From an uncultured bacterium (GTDB lineage Bacteria > Bacillota > Clostridia > Lachnospirales > Lachnospiraceae): 64,000 nucleotides of DNA. Shown here in pieces: positions 43,232-54,185 of the stretch. The translations under genes and the position numbers were made by a program. Location of the stretch: NCBI GenBank assembly GCA_948467735.1, contig CAOKFN010000022.1:12603-76602 (forward strand), given 5' to 3'. The notes under the pieces are model-generated. The model had not been told where the DNA came from and ran no database searches. It saw only the letters and a list, made by a program, of their open reading frames with translations. Every line of letters starts with the position of its first letter. Position 1 is the stretch's first letter.

Positions 43232-46200
43232 TCAGTTTACCTGACATAATTTTGCCCGAATAATTTCATCCGCTTTTGGCAGCGCATACTTCAAGAGCTT
43301 ATCCGCAATGGCTATCGTCTCAGTCGGCAGCAGCCTGCTGTCATCACTCCACATTGCCGGGTATGAAACAATTCTGCACTTTTTATCCTGAAACTCCACA
43401 AAATGATGCGTTCCGTTACCAGTGATCTTATATTTCCCTCCCAACTCATTTAACGGTTTTAGTAATTCCTCCTGCTCTTCATAAGGCAGCATTAACGGCA
43501 GTGAAGAATTTTCGCACCACTCTAACAGCTCCAATGCCGCAAAACGATCCAAAAAACCGTGAACACGCTGATTCCAGTAATGCATCAAACACTCATGGCA
43601 GGCACTGTCGCACCCGGCTTGACAGCTTTCCAAAACTTTCTTCGTTTCCTGCATCAAATCTTCTGTATTCTCTGCCAAAGCTGAACAATATCCTGCTCCG
43701 CTGGAAAGACTGTCAAATAAAAAGATATCCACATACGCTTTCACCCCATCTTCGGAATATCGCAATCGATATCCGCTTTTAATCTCATTAAACTCAATAT
43801 CCAGTAAACGTCCGCCGGCCAGAATCATTGCTTCTGCCAAAGTCTGTCCTGCTCTCCGCACCCAAAGCCCGCCGGGACTTACATTTACCTGTTCTGCGTC
43901 AAGAGTTATCTCATACACCACCATATCCGTCCTAAACTGATTTCCGAGATAAGTATTTACAACGCGTCCCACCAAGTGCGGACAGCTGTAATTTGTATAT
44001 GGATGCCGATATGGCTTATTAATTTTTCTAAGCAGAGTTTCATCATCGCCGGGAACAGCCGCTCCACAATCCTTGCAAACCATAAAGCCGATACCCTTAG
44101 GCCCCTTATTCAAAATAATCAACGGATCATTTGCTCTTTTTGAAAAACGCAGATTGTCAAAACCTCTTATTCTCTTCATCTCATTTTCCTTGGGAGTAAT
44201 AGAATAGCAGGGTTCCTCTGTATAAGACATTTCTGCCTCTGCTCCTGCTCCTCTTGTGCTTGTCCCATTGACAGGCGCAAACCCCCATGGCTTCAGCATC
44301 TTCTGCCGCTGAATGGCTCCTTTTCCGCAGAAGGGGCACTTGCTTTGATATTGCAATCCCATCCAATTGCACGCAGAATCATCACAATAATACAAATCTT
44401 TAAAATACTCCCTGCTTTTACTTTCAAAAAAGGTTCTAGCCGGATGTTCCTGCCCTTCCGGCCGAAACTTGGAGTGAAAACTGTAAATGCCTCCTGATTT
44501 ATAAGTATCCTTATTAATCACCACTATCCGTCCGGGAGCATATTCGCTGATTGCCGTCTCCAAAGCGCGTTCCGGCTTTTGATCAATGCGTTTTCCTTTT
44601 TCGTCCTCTACATAAAACCCTACAACATCCTTTGGAAATGAATATGTGGGAAAAATACCGCTTTCCAGAAAAGTATCCAATATGCTCTTTTCCTGATTTT
44701 CATCATCCCGGTATTCTTCCGGAAATTCCTCCACCCTGTTTCTTAATTCCTCCAACTGATCTAAAAATTCTTTTTTATATTCCTGAATACTGAAATGAAC
44801 ATTCTCTGGAATGAGCGTTTCCCTATCAAAATCTTTTTCTGCTTTCCTGCTGATAAATCGCCTGAAATTTTCGTATTCCAACTGAAAAAACCTACAAGCA
44901 TGTTCTTCGTCAGCCCCAGACCCCATTCTGTCAAAAAACTCTGTGGCACAGATTACATTCAAATGCCGATATGTCAGTTTCCTATTGTCAACATCAATCC
45001 ATGGCGTCCTTGGAACACCGGATATAATTTTTTCAGGATTGTGAAAATAATAACTGTCATGAGGTCTATTATCCGTATAAGCAACAATCGTGGATATGGC
45101 GGCACTTCTCCTGCCTGCACGTCCCGCACGCTGCTGATAGTTTTCCCGCATAGGAGGAATGTTCCTCAAACCAACAGCAGTCAATGAGCCTATATCAATT
45201 CCCACCTCCATTGTTGTGGTACAACTCAAAATATCCACCGGGCGATCGTTATCCACATGAACATTTTGAAACCTCATCTCAAAATCTTCCGTAGTGGACC
45301 ATGTCTTCTGCTGTTGATCCTTATGAGAAAGCTGTGCCGTGTGCTCTTCCGTATTGATACGAGTCATATGTACCTGTGGAGCACCATGTATCGCCCCCAA
45401 GACAGGCGCCCTCCAGAAACTGATACCTTCAAAGTCTTTCTGGGTCATCAGTCTGGGAACTCCATTTCCACAATGTGCGCATTTTCCCCATAACGTAAAG
45501 GGAAATACTCCGCTGCATCGAGGGCATTTATACCATTCATGCTGTTCTCCAAAACGCAGGGTTATCATATTCAAATTCAAGAACCATGTTGATGCATGAT
45601 CGCCTTTTGCAAGATATTTTCCCAACTGTCTGGTCACAACGCCAATCTGTCCCTTGGATAATCCCTCATTTTCCAATATTTTCTTAATTCTCGCAGGCAA
45701 TCTATTCTCATCTTCAATACCAAATCGAGGATATGCGGTAATATTTCTCCTCACATCATTGTCAATTTCAGAACCCACGGCATACTGTGAAGTCATAATT
45801 TCCATCGCCCATGCGGCAAATAATATCTTAAATTCATCCAAAGACATCTCGATCTTCGCCGCATTCAGCTCCTCCTCGATCTCGTCAAATGTGTCATCAT
45901 CAATGTCACATGGTTCCACCCAGCACAATCCTGCATCCGTCAAAGAACGGAAACTGCTGCACAGCTGCCGTAAAAGATGCTCATAATACTGTTCAGGCTT
46001 ATGCTTAAAATATTTTGTTATAACTTTATCATACTTTATTTTACCATTCTTTTTCTTATACAGATCTTCCATCTTTTTTCGGTCTTCCAACAATTCTTTT
46101 TCATTATTCCCATAAAAGAATCTAAGACCGTTCTGATAAGCAACCTTTAAGAAAACGGCATATAGAATATCCAGAGTCGGCACTTTATCATTCTGATCCG

Positions 46201-48493
46201 CCCATTCCTGAAGCTCACTGGCCGCAGCCGTCAATGCCTTTTTCATAGCCCATTCATCTGCCGCACGAGTTAAGTCCCTTGCCAAAACCGCCGCCCGCTG
46301 TCTGCTGTCTGAAAAGAGCAGCACTTTCCGCCCCTGATTTTCAAGCTCTTTGTATTTGGAGACAGGCGGCTGTACATAGAACTGTTCCGATACCAAGTTA
46401 AAAAACGGCTCATTTCCTTTTGTAACAAAATCCGTTGCTTCAAATCGCATTTTATCACATTTGGGACAAGTACTGAACGTCCATAAGTTCGGCTTCCCTT
46501 TGATCTCTTTATCACAATATGCTACTTGAAGGTATCTGTTTTTTCCGTCAGATTCCTCATGAAATTTGTCCAAATGCCCTGTTACGGGATTAAGCCAAGC
46601 TATTTGAATCTTATCTGTTCGTTTGAAGCTTCCATCCTTTGGAATCGGATAAAAAAGAACCTCTTTCAAACTGTCCGCAAATTGAATGCCCGGTTCATTC
46701 CAGACAAAAGGCTTGTCATACTCCAATACATCCAAATAACCACGCAGAAACAGCGCCCCACAGGATCGCTCATTCATTAACTCATAGATCATGCCTCCGC
46801 ATTTACACCGCGTTCCGGGTCTGCGCAGATAAACGCGCCCTAAGCCAAGCTCCGCATCCTCATGATTTTTTTGTGTACATAACGGATTAGCGCAGGCATA
46901 AATCCCCTGCACTCCCCGAAACATCATATGTAATCTGGCAGGATATAAAACTTTTCCTTCAACATTCTTTGCCAAAGGAGCAATAGCAAGCAAAGCATTA
47001 GCAGCCTTTTCAGCCACAGATGTTTCACTTCCCGGGAATGCAATTTTCGCCAGTTCCTGAAAACGCACTGCATGTCCGCGAGTCTCCTTCATAATGCGCA
47101 GCATAGGGTTGTATAAACGCAGGCAATCATACAGCCATGCTGCCGCCGATTCTTCATCCTTAACATCACGCAGCCCCGGAAAATCCATTCGTCTGGCAAA
47201 ATCTAAAATAGCTCCATACCTCTCGTTCCAATCCTGCTGCAAGGAATCAATATCATAATCCTCCAGAACAAGAGGTTCAAATTCTCTACCCGTCATCTGA
47301 ATATCTTCTTCTGTTCCCTTAATTAATACAAACTTATTTCTATTTTCCCTCTGCGCACTTAAGTCGCAGGCAAACTTATAGACTGCCGCTTCCTGTTCCT
47401 TGCCCGGCGGAACACTGGCGCTGGTAAGTATAAATTGCACTTGGCTGCGCCTGAGGCCCAATTTATGCAATACTCTCCGCACCAAAAGTGAGACTTCCCC
47501 GCCGGCTGAGCCGCGGTACATATGGGCTTCATCAATAACAAACAAAAGCTTATTATCCGGATTACTTTCAATCCACTGTTTCGTCCTGCTCCAAATATTT
47601 TTCTCAATGGGACGCATCAACATATATTCCAACATGGAATAATTCGTAATCAAAATATCCGGACAATACTGATGCATTTCATGGCGGGTAATCAGTTCCG
47701 CGTCCTCTGGATCTGTCACGCAATCCTCTTGATTTCTCAAGCGCTCAATAAATGCACCCAAATCCTTTTTGGAGGGATATTTCCCCAAATCCCGAAGCTT
47801 CTCTTTTACCTCCTCCGACTGTAAAAGGATATCTTTCTCCATTGTATCAGCCAAATTACGGTTTTTATGTATATCTGCCACACCAGAATATGGCGTGCGT
47901 CCAGTATACATTCCAAACTGCGGAACACGTCTTCCCGGAACCATTTCTTTCAGCAGACTATGAAACCCCTTTTCCCCATTACCAATCATGCGGCGCAGCC
48001 TCCCCAGCTGTTCGGACACTAACGCATTCATAGGATACAGCATAATTGTCCGCACCCCCCGGATTTCCCATGTACTTGGAGAATGCATCTGCTCCAGAAC
48101 CAGTCTGCTTACCATGGGCCACATAAAACATTCTGTTTTTCCGGAACCTGTGCCTGTAGCCACAAAAAGATCCTGCCCACGATAAAAAGCTTCCAAGGAC
48201 TCAATTTGATGTCTATAAGGATTTTTAAATACGCCTAAATCCAACTCTGCCATTCTCAGCAGAATTTTTTTTACATCCTGATCCAATTCCGCATGCCTAA
48301 TTCCATCCTCCACCTCTAAATAAGCAGGATTTGCTTCTATATAGGGTTCCTGAAAAACCATTCCTGCTTTCTGCAATTCCTTTTCACAGGCAATGCGCAG
48401 TGCATCGTTTTTACCAAGATATTCTGTATTGATATAATGCAATAACTGATTTTTGATTGCTTCATAAGTACTTTTTACCCCATACTTATCCAT
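43232..48493 (-). CDS. Very large DEAH helicase with C-terminal DUF1998 (DruE-like)
   Basis: A 1753-aa superfamily 2 helicase. Motifs: Q-motif region YRHQIES (93-99), Walker A ATGTGSGKT (112-120), LYPMNALVSEQ (152-162), DEAH box VIDEAHMYRG (319-328), LTSASV, and motif VI QRAGRAGRR near residue 1117. Several zinc-type cysteine pairs occur near 535, 995 (CPRC ... CAHC), 1370 and 1472. The DUF1998 region with its four-cysteine cluster (CQAGCDSACHECLMHYW) lies at about 1620-1640. Long helicases with DUF1998 are the hallmark of Druantia (DruE) and related anti-phage systems. AGAGG lies 7 bases before the ATG, which overlaps the end of the previous gene by 8 bases. Confidence 0.88.
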   Translation of the reverse strand: MDKYGVKSTYEAIKNQLLHYINTEYLGKNDALRIACEKELQKAGMVFQEPYIEANPAYLEVEDGIRHAELDQDVKKILLRMAELDLGVFKNPYRHQIESLEAFYRGQDLFVATGTGSGKTECFMWPMVSRLVLEQMHSPSTWEIRGVRTIMLYPMNALVSEQLGRLRRMIGNGEKGFHSLLKEMVPGRRVPQFGMYTGRTPYSGVADIHKNRNLADTMEKDILLQSEEVKEKLRDLGKYPSKKDLGAFIERLRNQEDCVTDPEDAELITRHEMHQYCPDILITNYSMLEYMLMRPIEKNIWSRTKQWIESNPDNKLLFVIDEAHMYRGSAGGEVSLLVRRVLHKLGLRRSQVQFILTSASVPPGKEQEAAVYKFACDLSAQRENRNKFVLIKGTEEDIQMTGREFEPLVLEDYDIDSLQQDWNERYGAILDFARRMDFPGLRDVKDEESAAAWLYDCLRLYNPMLRIMKETRGHAVRFQELAKIAFPGSETSVAEKAANALLAIAPLAKNVEGKVLYPARLHMMFRGVQGIYACANPLCTQKNHEDAELGLGRVYLRRPGTRCKCGGMIYELMNERSCGALFLRGYLDVLEYDKPFVWNEPGIQFADSLKEVLFYPIPKDGSFKRTDKIQIAWLNPVTGHLDKFHEESDGKNRYLQVAYCDKEIKGKPNLWTFSTCPKCDKMRFEATDFVTKGNEPFFNLVSEQFYVQPPVSKYKELENQGRKVLLFSDSRQRAAVLARDLTRAADEWAMKKALTAAASELQEWADQNDKVPTLDILYAVFLKVAYQNGLRFFYGNNEKELLEDRKKMEDLYKKKNGKIKYDKVITKYFKHKPEQYYEHLLRQLCSSFRSLTDAGLCWVEPCDIDDDTFDEIEEELNAAKIEMSLDEFKILFAAWAMEIMTSQYAVGSEIDNDVRRNITAYPRFGIEDENRLPARIKKILENEGLSKGQIGVVTRQLGKYLAKGDHASTWFLNLNMITLRFGEQHEWYKCPRCSGVFPFTLWGKCAHCGNGVPRLMTQKDFEGISFWRAPVLGAIHGAPQVHMTRINTEEHTAQLSHKDQQQKTWSTTEDFEMRFQNVHVDNDRPVDILSCTTTMEVGIDIGSLTAVGLRNIPPMRENYQQRAGRAGRRSAAISTIVAYTDNRPHDSYYFHNPEKIISGVPRTPWIDVDNRKLTYRHLNVICATEFFDRMGSGADEEHACRFFQLEYENFRRFISRKAEKDFDRETLIPENVHFSIQEYKKEFLDQLEELRNRVEEFPEEYRDDENQEKSILDTFLESGIFPTYSFPKDVVGFYVEDEKGKRIDQKPERALETAISEYAPGRIVVINKDTYKSGGIYSFHSKFRPEGQEHPARTFFESKSREYFKDLYYCDDSACNWMGLQYQSKCPFCGKGAIQRQKMLKPWGFAPVNGTSTRGAGAEAEMSYTEEPCYSITPKENEMKRIRGFDNLRFSKRANDPLIILNKGPKGIGFMVCKDCGAAVPGDDETLLRKINKPYRHPYTNYSCPHLVGRVVNTYLGNQFRTDMVVYEITLDAEQVNVSPGGLWVRRAGQTLAEAMILAGGRLLDIEFNEIKSGYRLRYSEDGVKAYVDIFLFDSLSSGAGYCSALAENTEDLMQETKKVLESCQAGCDSACHECLMHYWNQRVHGFLDRFAALELLEWCENSSLPLMLPYEEQEELLKPLNELGGKYKITGNGTHHFVEFQDKKCRIVSYPAMWSDDSRLLPTETIAIADKLLKYALPKADEIIRAKLCQVN

Positions 48494-49514
48494 GATTTTT
48501 CCTCTCTTCTGTCAATTTTAGCCCCAAATCATACAAACGTGGTTTTATAAATTCCCATACATCCTCATCCATATCCCATTCCAGCCTGTCTGTGACTGCA
48601 TTGTGCGGCCATGCATAAGTTTCCAATAATGTACTCTCCTTTTGTGGTAAATGAATTCTCAGTTTTATCGAAATATGATCGGAAAAACGCTCTGCCTGCA
48701 TCGGCACCGCATTATCTGCCATATATCTCATAACTATCATAAACCGTCTATGTTCTCCGAGCTTCTGAAGAGCAAAATCTATTTGATGCCTATACAAATA
48801 TTCATCTTTTCGCAGTAGGAAATACTCATAACCATTTTTATTAATAGTACGGCGAATAAGCCATAATCCTTTTATCGGCTTAGGCCGCTCTGTCTGCCAA
48901 CAGGTATGATTATTTTTTGTCCTCTTATAAGCATTGAAATATTGTACATTGTCATCAATCCCTGTTTCTTTCCACCATGCATATTTAACATAGTCCCAAA
49001 ACCATGCTGTGATCTCTGTTACTGCTCGAGAATCAAATATTTTACTTTCTTGTATTTTCTGAAGCATAGCAATGCCGGAATAATACGTTCCCGCCGAAAG
49101 CGCCTCTCCCCTTCTACACTTCACCCTATCCGATAATTTTATCCCATTACTTCCTGCAAGAATCAAATTTGTTTCAAATCCAACATGCAGCAAATCGCCA
49201 TGCCGCAGCAGCCTGTTTATCAAAAGTGCAATAGGACTCTCTTCCGTTTTGTCGGTTCCAAACCATATTTTTGATTCAGGAAACCTTTTCAACATTTCAT
49301 TTAATATGACTTCGCATTTATCAAAAATATGTCTTCTGCTCACTCCCGGATTATCCGTTTGCTCACTGGTGACAGGCTGATCCAAAGCAGCGGCTTTTAT
49401 CCAGCTGGCCATGGCAGAATATAACACTCTATTGCAATATTGGACTTCAGATTCGTTTTTATATTTGAAAATTCCCATATCTGCCGCCATGGCATGTAAA
49501 ATTCTATCCTTCAT
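48486..49514 (-). CDS. Uncharacterised defence-operon protein (342 aa)
   Basis: A 342-aa protein. It has no motif I recognise. Segments such as LLINRLLRHGDLLHVGFETN, WFWDYVKYAWWKETG and RHQIDFALQKLGEHRRFMIV suggest a mixed fold, with several tryptophan-rich helices. GAGG lies 8 bases before the ATG. It starts 10 bases after the 943-aa protein and overlaps the helicase start by 8 bases, so it is translated together with both. Its position directly before a DruE-like helicase matches that of DruD in Druantia type I as I remember it, but sequence similarity could not be tested. Confidence 0.65.
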   Translation of the reverse strand: MKDRILHAMAADMGIFKYKNESEVQYCNRVLYSAMASWIKAAALDQPVTSEQTDNPGVSRRHIFDKCEVILNEMLKRFPESKIWFGTDKTEESPIALLINRLLRHGDLLHVGFETNLILAGSNGIKLSDRVKCRRGEALSAGTYYSGIAMLQKIQESKIFDSRAVTEITAWFWDYVKYAWWKETGIDDNVQYFNAYKRTKNNHTCWQTERPKPIKGLWLIRRTINKNGYEYFLLRKDEYLYRHQIDFALQKLGEHRRFMIVMRYMADNAVPMQAERFSDHISIKLRIHLPQKESTLLETYAWPHNAVTDRLEWDMDEDVWEFIKPRLYDLGLKLTEERKNHG

Positions 49515-49524
49515 CTGCCACACC

Positions 49525-52356
49525 TCATAAGTATTTTGCGAGATATTTATCTGACTTAATATCAAAACCAATGGATGTAAAAATATCCAATAATTCTTCT
49601 TGTTTCCCTAATGCTTTTGCGCTCAGCAAAATCTGAAGCAATAGCATTTCGTTCGGTTCTATCGTTCTGTCTGTGGCCGCCAAGTATTTTGCATAATTTA
49701 ATAATGTCGTATTGTCAACGATTCCATAAAACTGCTTTAAACGCTTGCGTTTCTTTTTATAATCCTCTTTATCACATTTCTCATCATACTCTAGAGAAAA
49801 CGCAATAGAACAGCGAAAAGCCGTTAATGTATCATTTTCAAAATCTACAATTCCTATATCCCCATCAATAAAAATAGCCCTGCCCCACACATAGCCGGAA
49901 ATCATTTCCACATTGACGCCATTTAGCGGAAAAACAAGGATGGCAGTATGCTCCCATCCTTCCGCACACTGCTTTATTTCATGAAAGGCATTCAGCGAAA
50001 ATCCATCAAAAATGCCATTCACAAGAAATACTTTTTCTGCGTCTTTTGTCTCTTGCCTGATAAAGTCGCATACTACTTTACATTGCGGCTCTCCTATGGG
50101 TAATGCAAGCATACAAGTCCCCTCATCGCCAAACATAGCCGAAATACAATCTGCTATTCTTTCGGCATTACTTCCGCATACAATAGGCATTTTGCTGCAA
50201 ATAGCAAATACTATCATCTGAGCCATCTGAAACGCAACATTATCATCATATCCTGCCCTACTTAAGTTGTCTGCCAGTTCTTCTTCAAAGGAATCAATAT
50301 CTGTAATCTGATCACCATATGTATACTTCTTTTTTCTATAAGTAATCGAAATCCTATCGGATCCTTTTTCCGGTACCGAACTTCCCTCACACACTGCATT
50401 GGGCATAGCAAACGCCATTTCAGATATGAAATCAGCGGCATCTTTTCTAGCCGCAGCAATACGAACCGCAATTTTTTCTTCTACATCCTGAGCCAGTTTT
50501 TCCTGTCTGGAAATCTCCAATTGAATTCGCCCCAGTTCATCCTGCACTCTGCTATATTGTTCTTGATATGTATGATAAAGAGCCTTTTCTTCCGCGACAT
50601 TTTTCCTTACTTCTTCCAACTCATTCTGCGCCGCGCAAAGCCGCTCCGCGCTTTCCGCTTCCCAGTCTTCAGAAAGCAGTTCTTTACATTTTATTACAAG
50701 CCCTTCGTTTCGTTCCAAAGCAGCACCCAGTACCTCCACATCTATATCACTTTCTGTCAGATAGGAATCTGCCTGCTTAATAAATGTGATTATATAATCC
50801 TCTGCTTCCTTTTCCGTACATCCATATGCGTCAACAATCTCCTGATAAAGCGTTTTTTCAGGCAAAGCTTTCAAAAATGCTTGGCAGTGCTGCGCTTCCT
50901 TTCTGTTGAGATCACGTTGGCGAAAAACGGCGCTTGTAGCACGCTTTATTACAATGTCCTTTACAACCTTCAGCGGACTCTTTACTTGAAAAACAGTTTG
51001 AGGTACACCTAAATTAAGGTATTTATAAAACTTTATACCAGCAATCTCCAAAATATCCCCCGTATCAATTGTAAATTGGGGCAAAATATACACATCCTTT
51101 TTCACCCGGACACTTCCATCACAAACCTCAAGTTCCCTCGCTCCACATAACAAACCGCTCATTTGATTTTCAGCTGTACGAAATACAAACAAAACCTTAC
51201 TGCTTGTTATTCCTGAAAAAGTGCTGCCAATAAAATACTCCGAAATTTCCTCACAACTATGACATTCGGTAAATTCTACAACTTGTATGTATCTCATGGT
51301 ACTATTGTACTGCATATGTATATGATCCCTGCATGCATCCTTATTGTTTGGAACCGCATTCCAATCCCATACTCCAACAAACCCATCTGTGTCAGGGCCG
51401 TGAAATAATGGCAGCCTATCACGATTGCTAAAATATGGCGGTTCCTCTTCATTTCTAATAAATAGGCTGATTTTCCTGTTTTCTATATCTGCCAGCCGTC
51501 TGCACCTTTTATTCCCACTATGATCAGTATAAATTTGGCAGATAGAAGTATACTGGTATTCCTCACTTCGTTCTTCCTCCCTTTCCTCATCAGCATATTT
51601 GGAAAGCCTGCGGAATTTCTCCAATTCCATCTGAAGTTCTGACACCTTACCCTCTGCGGCGGCAAACTGCTCCTCCATGGACTTCAATTTATTCTCTAAT
51701 ATATCATTTTTTTCAGATAAACCATCCATCGCTTTTTTCACTTCGGAATGGGCAGTCTTTTCCACTTCTAACGCTTGTTCTAACCTAATTATTTGATCTG
51801 ATAATTCATTTTCTTTTTCTTTCAAGGCTTTGATTTCCGAATTTCCTGCTCCCTCCTCCGTGCCGCGATTCAAAAGCCCATTCGTGTTCTTTTCCTTTTG
51901 TTCTTTTTCGTTTAATAGCTGCAGCGCACTTTCTGCTAATGCAATATATTCCTCCGAAAACTGCTCATACTCCCCTGTAACTTTGAAAAAAAGGCTCACC
52001 TTTCCTGCAAACACACTTTGCGATATGATGTTAAGCATTGCCCTTTGAGGAGATTCTCCCTTTTCCTCAAGCGTCTTCCGCTCTTCCTCAATTACCTGTT
52101 TCCATTCATCAAGCTGCTTTCTGATAAATGAAGCGACAAAATCCTTCTTAACATTCTTCCTGACAAGCATTATTATGCTTTCATCAGATAGATGAGTTAC
52201 CCTAAATCCCGGAAAAATTTTGTTAAATTCCTTAGGATAACGCTTAAAATATGCCCGTATTCTGTATGGCGTAATCTGCCGACAAATATAATCCACTTCT
52301 TCTTCCGAAAGTTCAGAGATGGAAATAATAGAATCATTTTCCCACATCTGTGTCAT
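49525..52356 (-). CDS. Uncharacterised coiled-coil protein of the defence operon (943 aa)
   Basis: A 943-aa protein. Two coiled coils are visible, at about 172-252 (ENELSDQIIRLEQALEVEKT and on) and about 569-639 (QNELEEVRKNVAEEKAL and on). A beta-rich domain lies between them. The C-terminal third looks like a degenerate P-loop domain: MPIVCGSNAERIADCISAMF stands where a Walker A would be but lacks the GK(S/T), and EKVFLVNGIFDGFS resembles a Walker B strand. GGGGG stands 8 bases before the ATG. The start overlaps the stop of the previous gene as ATGA. It is probably a scaffold or sensor working with the helicase; this is inference. Confidence 0.65.
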   Translation of the reverse strand: MTQMWENDSIISISELSEEEVDYICRQITPYRIRAYFKRYPKEFNKIFPGFRVTHLSDESIIMLVRKNVKKDFVASFIRKQLDEWKQVIEEERKTLEEKGESPQRAMLNIISQSVFAGKVSLFFKVTGEYEQFSEEYIALAESALQLLNEKEQKEKNTNGLLNRGTEEGAGNSEIKALKEKENELSDQIIRLEQALEVEKTAHSEVKKAMDGLSEKNDILENKLKSMEEQFAAAEGKVSELQMELEKFRRLSKYADEEREEERSEEYQYTSICQIYTDHSGNKRCRRLADIENRKISLFIRNEEEPPYFSNRDRLPLFHGPDTDGFVGVWDWNAVPNNKDACRDHIHMQYNSTMRYIQVVEFTECHSCEEISEYFIGSTFSGITSSKVLFVFRTAENQMSGLLCGARELEVCDGSVRVKKDVYILPQFTIDTGDILEIAGIKFYKYLNLGVPQTVFQVKSPLKVVKDIVIKRATSAVFRQRDLNRKEAQHCQAFLKALPEKTLYQEIVDAYGCTEKEAEDYIITFIKQADSYLTESDIDVEVLGAALERNEGLVIKCKELLSEDWEAESAERLCAAQNELEEVRKNVAEEKALYHTYQEQYSRVQDELGRIQLEISRQEKLAQDVEEKIAVRIAAARKDAADFISEMAFAMPNAVCEGSSVPEKGSDRISITYRKKKYTYGDQITDIDSFEEELADNLSRAGYDDNVAFQMAQMIVFAICSKMPIVCGSNAERIADCISAMFGDEGTCMLALPIGEPQCKVVCDFIRQETKDAEKVFLVNGIFDGFSLNAFHEIKQCAEGWEHTAILVFPLNGVNVEMISGYVWGRAIFIDGDIGIVDFENDTLTAFRCSIAFSLEYDEKCDKEDYKKKRKRLKQFYGIVDNTTLLNYAKYLAATDRTIEPNEMLLLQILLSAKALGKQEELLDIFTSIGFDIKSDKYLAKYL

Positions 52357-53966
52357 ATGTGATTCCCCCTTGTACAATAATCATTATATAATATTTCCAA
52401 AAGCCCCACTGGTATTTTACCATTGCCAATCAGTCTTTTTACTTCCTCAAATATATCAGCAAATCCCTCCTTTCTCCACACTAGAAGCAAGTTTTCTGCC
52501 CAATAAGGAACCGGAACATGTTCTCCCCCGCTGCATTTCCTTATGTTATCCACTGTCAGCTTTTTCTTTAAGCCTTCCGCCTTATTAGCGGCACTTATCT
52601 GAAAATATCTTAGGACACCATTTTCCACTGCAAACAGAACCTCTGCCACATTATGCAGGGCAGCGACGACCTGTCTCGATTCCCGAATTGATACGTGGCG
52701 AAACACTTTATCATGGCAGCCAATGTACATTTCCATCCTAGCGTTGGAGTTTACGGCAAAGATTTCCGAAAAGCTATCCCTCGTGACTTCTTTCCATTCT
52801 AACAAACTTCCGTTTGCTTTCTCAATAGAAAAATCATACTCAAATTTCGGATGCATAATCTCTTTCGCTTGAAAACCAATTTCTCTCCCTGCATATTTTC
52901 TATCCACAGAAAGAATCATTTCCTGCGAAGAAACAGAAAAATCAACAGTATGAATCCCCTTTTCATAACTATTAACAATCAGTGAAGAAACTTCATGCCC
53001 ATCATACCTAAATACTTTGGGTTCATCATTCCCACTAGAGACAGAACAATACACTTTTGTATGCCCCTTAATAGGTATCAACACCCCCTGCTCTGCCACA
53101 GGAGGCCACAAAGGAATAAGTTCAGGCGGCGTTGGCAGCAGCCATATTCCAAACTGTCTGAGCAAATAATTTTTTACATATTTGTACCTATCTATATTTT
53201 CTACTGAAACATCTATGTGAATCAAATAAACATGATAACTCTCCCTATTCAGCCGTATCATTCCCAGCTCTTTTGAGCGAATCTCCTGCGGAGGAGAAAA
53301 TTGTCTTGCGATCACATAATATTGGCGATCCGGCGAAACGCTGTCATCTCTCCTGTTCTTTTTGCCCCCAGTCTCCCCATATGTAAAAATCGCACCCCCA
53401 CACCAAAAGCCTTCTGCATAATCAGACCATTCTTTTCTTAACCTTACCGCTTGTACATCAGGCTCAATTTTAATCGCAAAATTTTTTCCTGAATCCGGAA
53501 TAAAATCAACTGGCACTAAAGTAACATTATCTTCCACAAAACGAACTTCATCCACTAAAATTGTCCTTCTATGCTCTGAACCCGAAATGCAAACCTTTAT
53601 CCCATGTTGTGCTACTTCGGAAAGCAGCCGCTCGCCTATTGCCGGGAAACCAATGTTTAGACAAAATTGACTGCCAAATTTGACAGTCAAGAAAACTGGC
53701 AATCCCACTCGCTCGTACAAGTTCAATTCGGAATACCCGTCCACACGCCTCTCACATTCTGGTGTCCGTTCTGTCCTTTTATAATGCGAAAAATAATGTG
53801 AAAACTTATCCGGCAAGGGACCGCCTCTGGAACTCCAAATTACTCGCTCACCACATTCCGGACAAAAGAATCTTCTGTTTTTCTGAGCAATATGCTTATT
53901 ATAAAATATATCTGCGCTAACTTCTTTTTCTAACCCCACTCCGTATCTGTCGATTGCGTATTTCAT
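52353..53966 (-). CDS. CoiA-like zinc-finger protein of the defence operon (537 aa)
   Basis: A 537-aa protein. The N-terminal 85 residues carry a CxxC zinc site (FFCPECGERVIW) followed by FSHYFSHYKRTERTPECERR. This resembles the N-terminal zinc domain of CoiA-type competence proteins, where histidines and a further cysteine complete the site. The rest is largely beta-stranded, with no motif I recognise (VDFIPDSGKNFAIKIEPDVQ, YYVIARQFSPPQE). GGGGGA lies just before the ATG. It is coupled to the 943-aa gene by an ATGA overlap. Size and order recall DruB of Druantia type I; this is only positional. Confidence 0.65.
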   Translation of the reverse strand: MKYAIDRYGVGLEKEVSADIFYNKHIAQKNRRFFCPECGERVIWSSRGGPLPDKFSHYFSHYKRTERTPECERRVDGYSELNLYERVGLPVFLTVKFGSQFCLNIGFPAIGERLLSEVAQHGIKVCISGSEHRRTILVDEVRFVEDNVTLVPVDFIPDSGKNFAIKIEPDVQAVRLRKEWSDYAEGFWCGGAIFTYGETGGKKNRRDDSVSPDRQYYVIARQFSPPQEIRSKELGMIRLNRESYHVYLIHIDVSVENIDRYKYVKNYLLRQFGIWLLPTPPELIPLWPPVAEQGVLIPIKGHTKVYCSVSSGNDEPKVFRYDGHEVSSLIVNSYEKGIHTVDFSVSSQEMILSVDRKYAGREIGFQAKEIMHPKFEYDFSIEKANGSLLEWKEVTRDSFSEIFAVNSNARMEMYIGCHDKVFRHVSIRESRQVVAALHNVAEVLFAVENGVLRYFQISAANKAEGLKKKLTVDNIRKCSGGEHVPVPYWAENLLLVWRKEGFADIFEEVKRLIGNGKIPVGLLEILYNDYCTRGNHI

Positions 53967-54185
53967 GAATCCCCCACATGTTTTATCTTATTTTGTACCT
54001 CTTTTTTATGTTCAGTACAGCTCCATTTCCTGATTCTAATCTATCCAACAGCTTTTCAATTCTTCCGACATATCCATTTATACTCTTTCCCAAATCTATT
54101 CATTGTGTAAAAACATACCATAAAAGAAAAGCCTGCTGCCCGGCCTCTCTCAAAAAAGGTTAGAAATTATACTTCAAATTTCATA

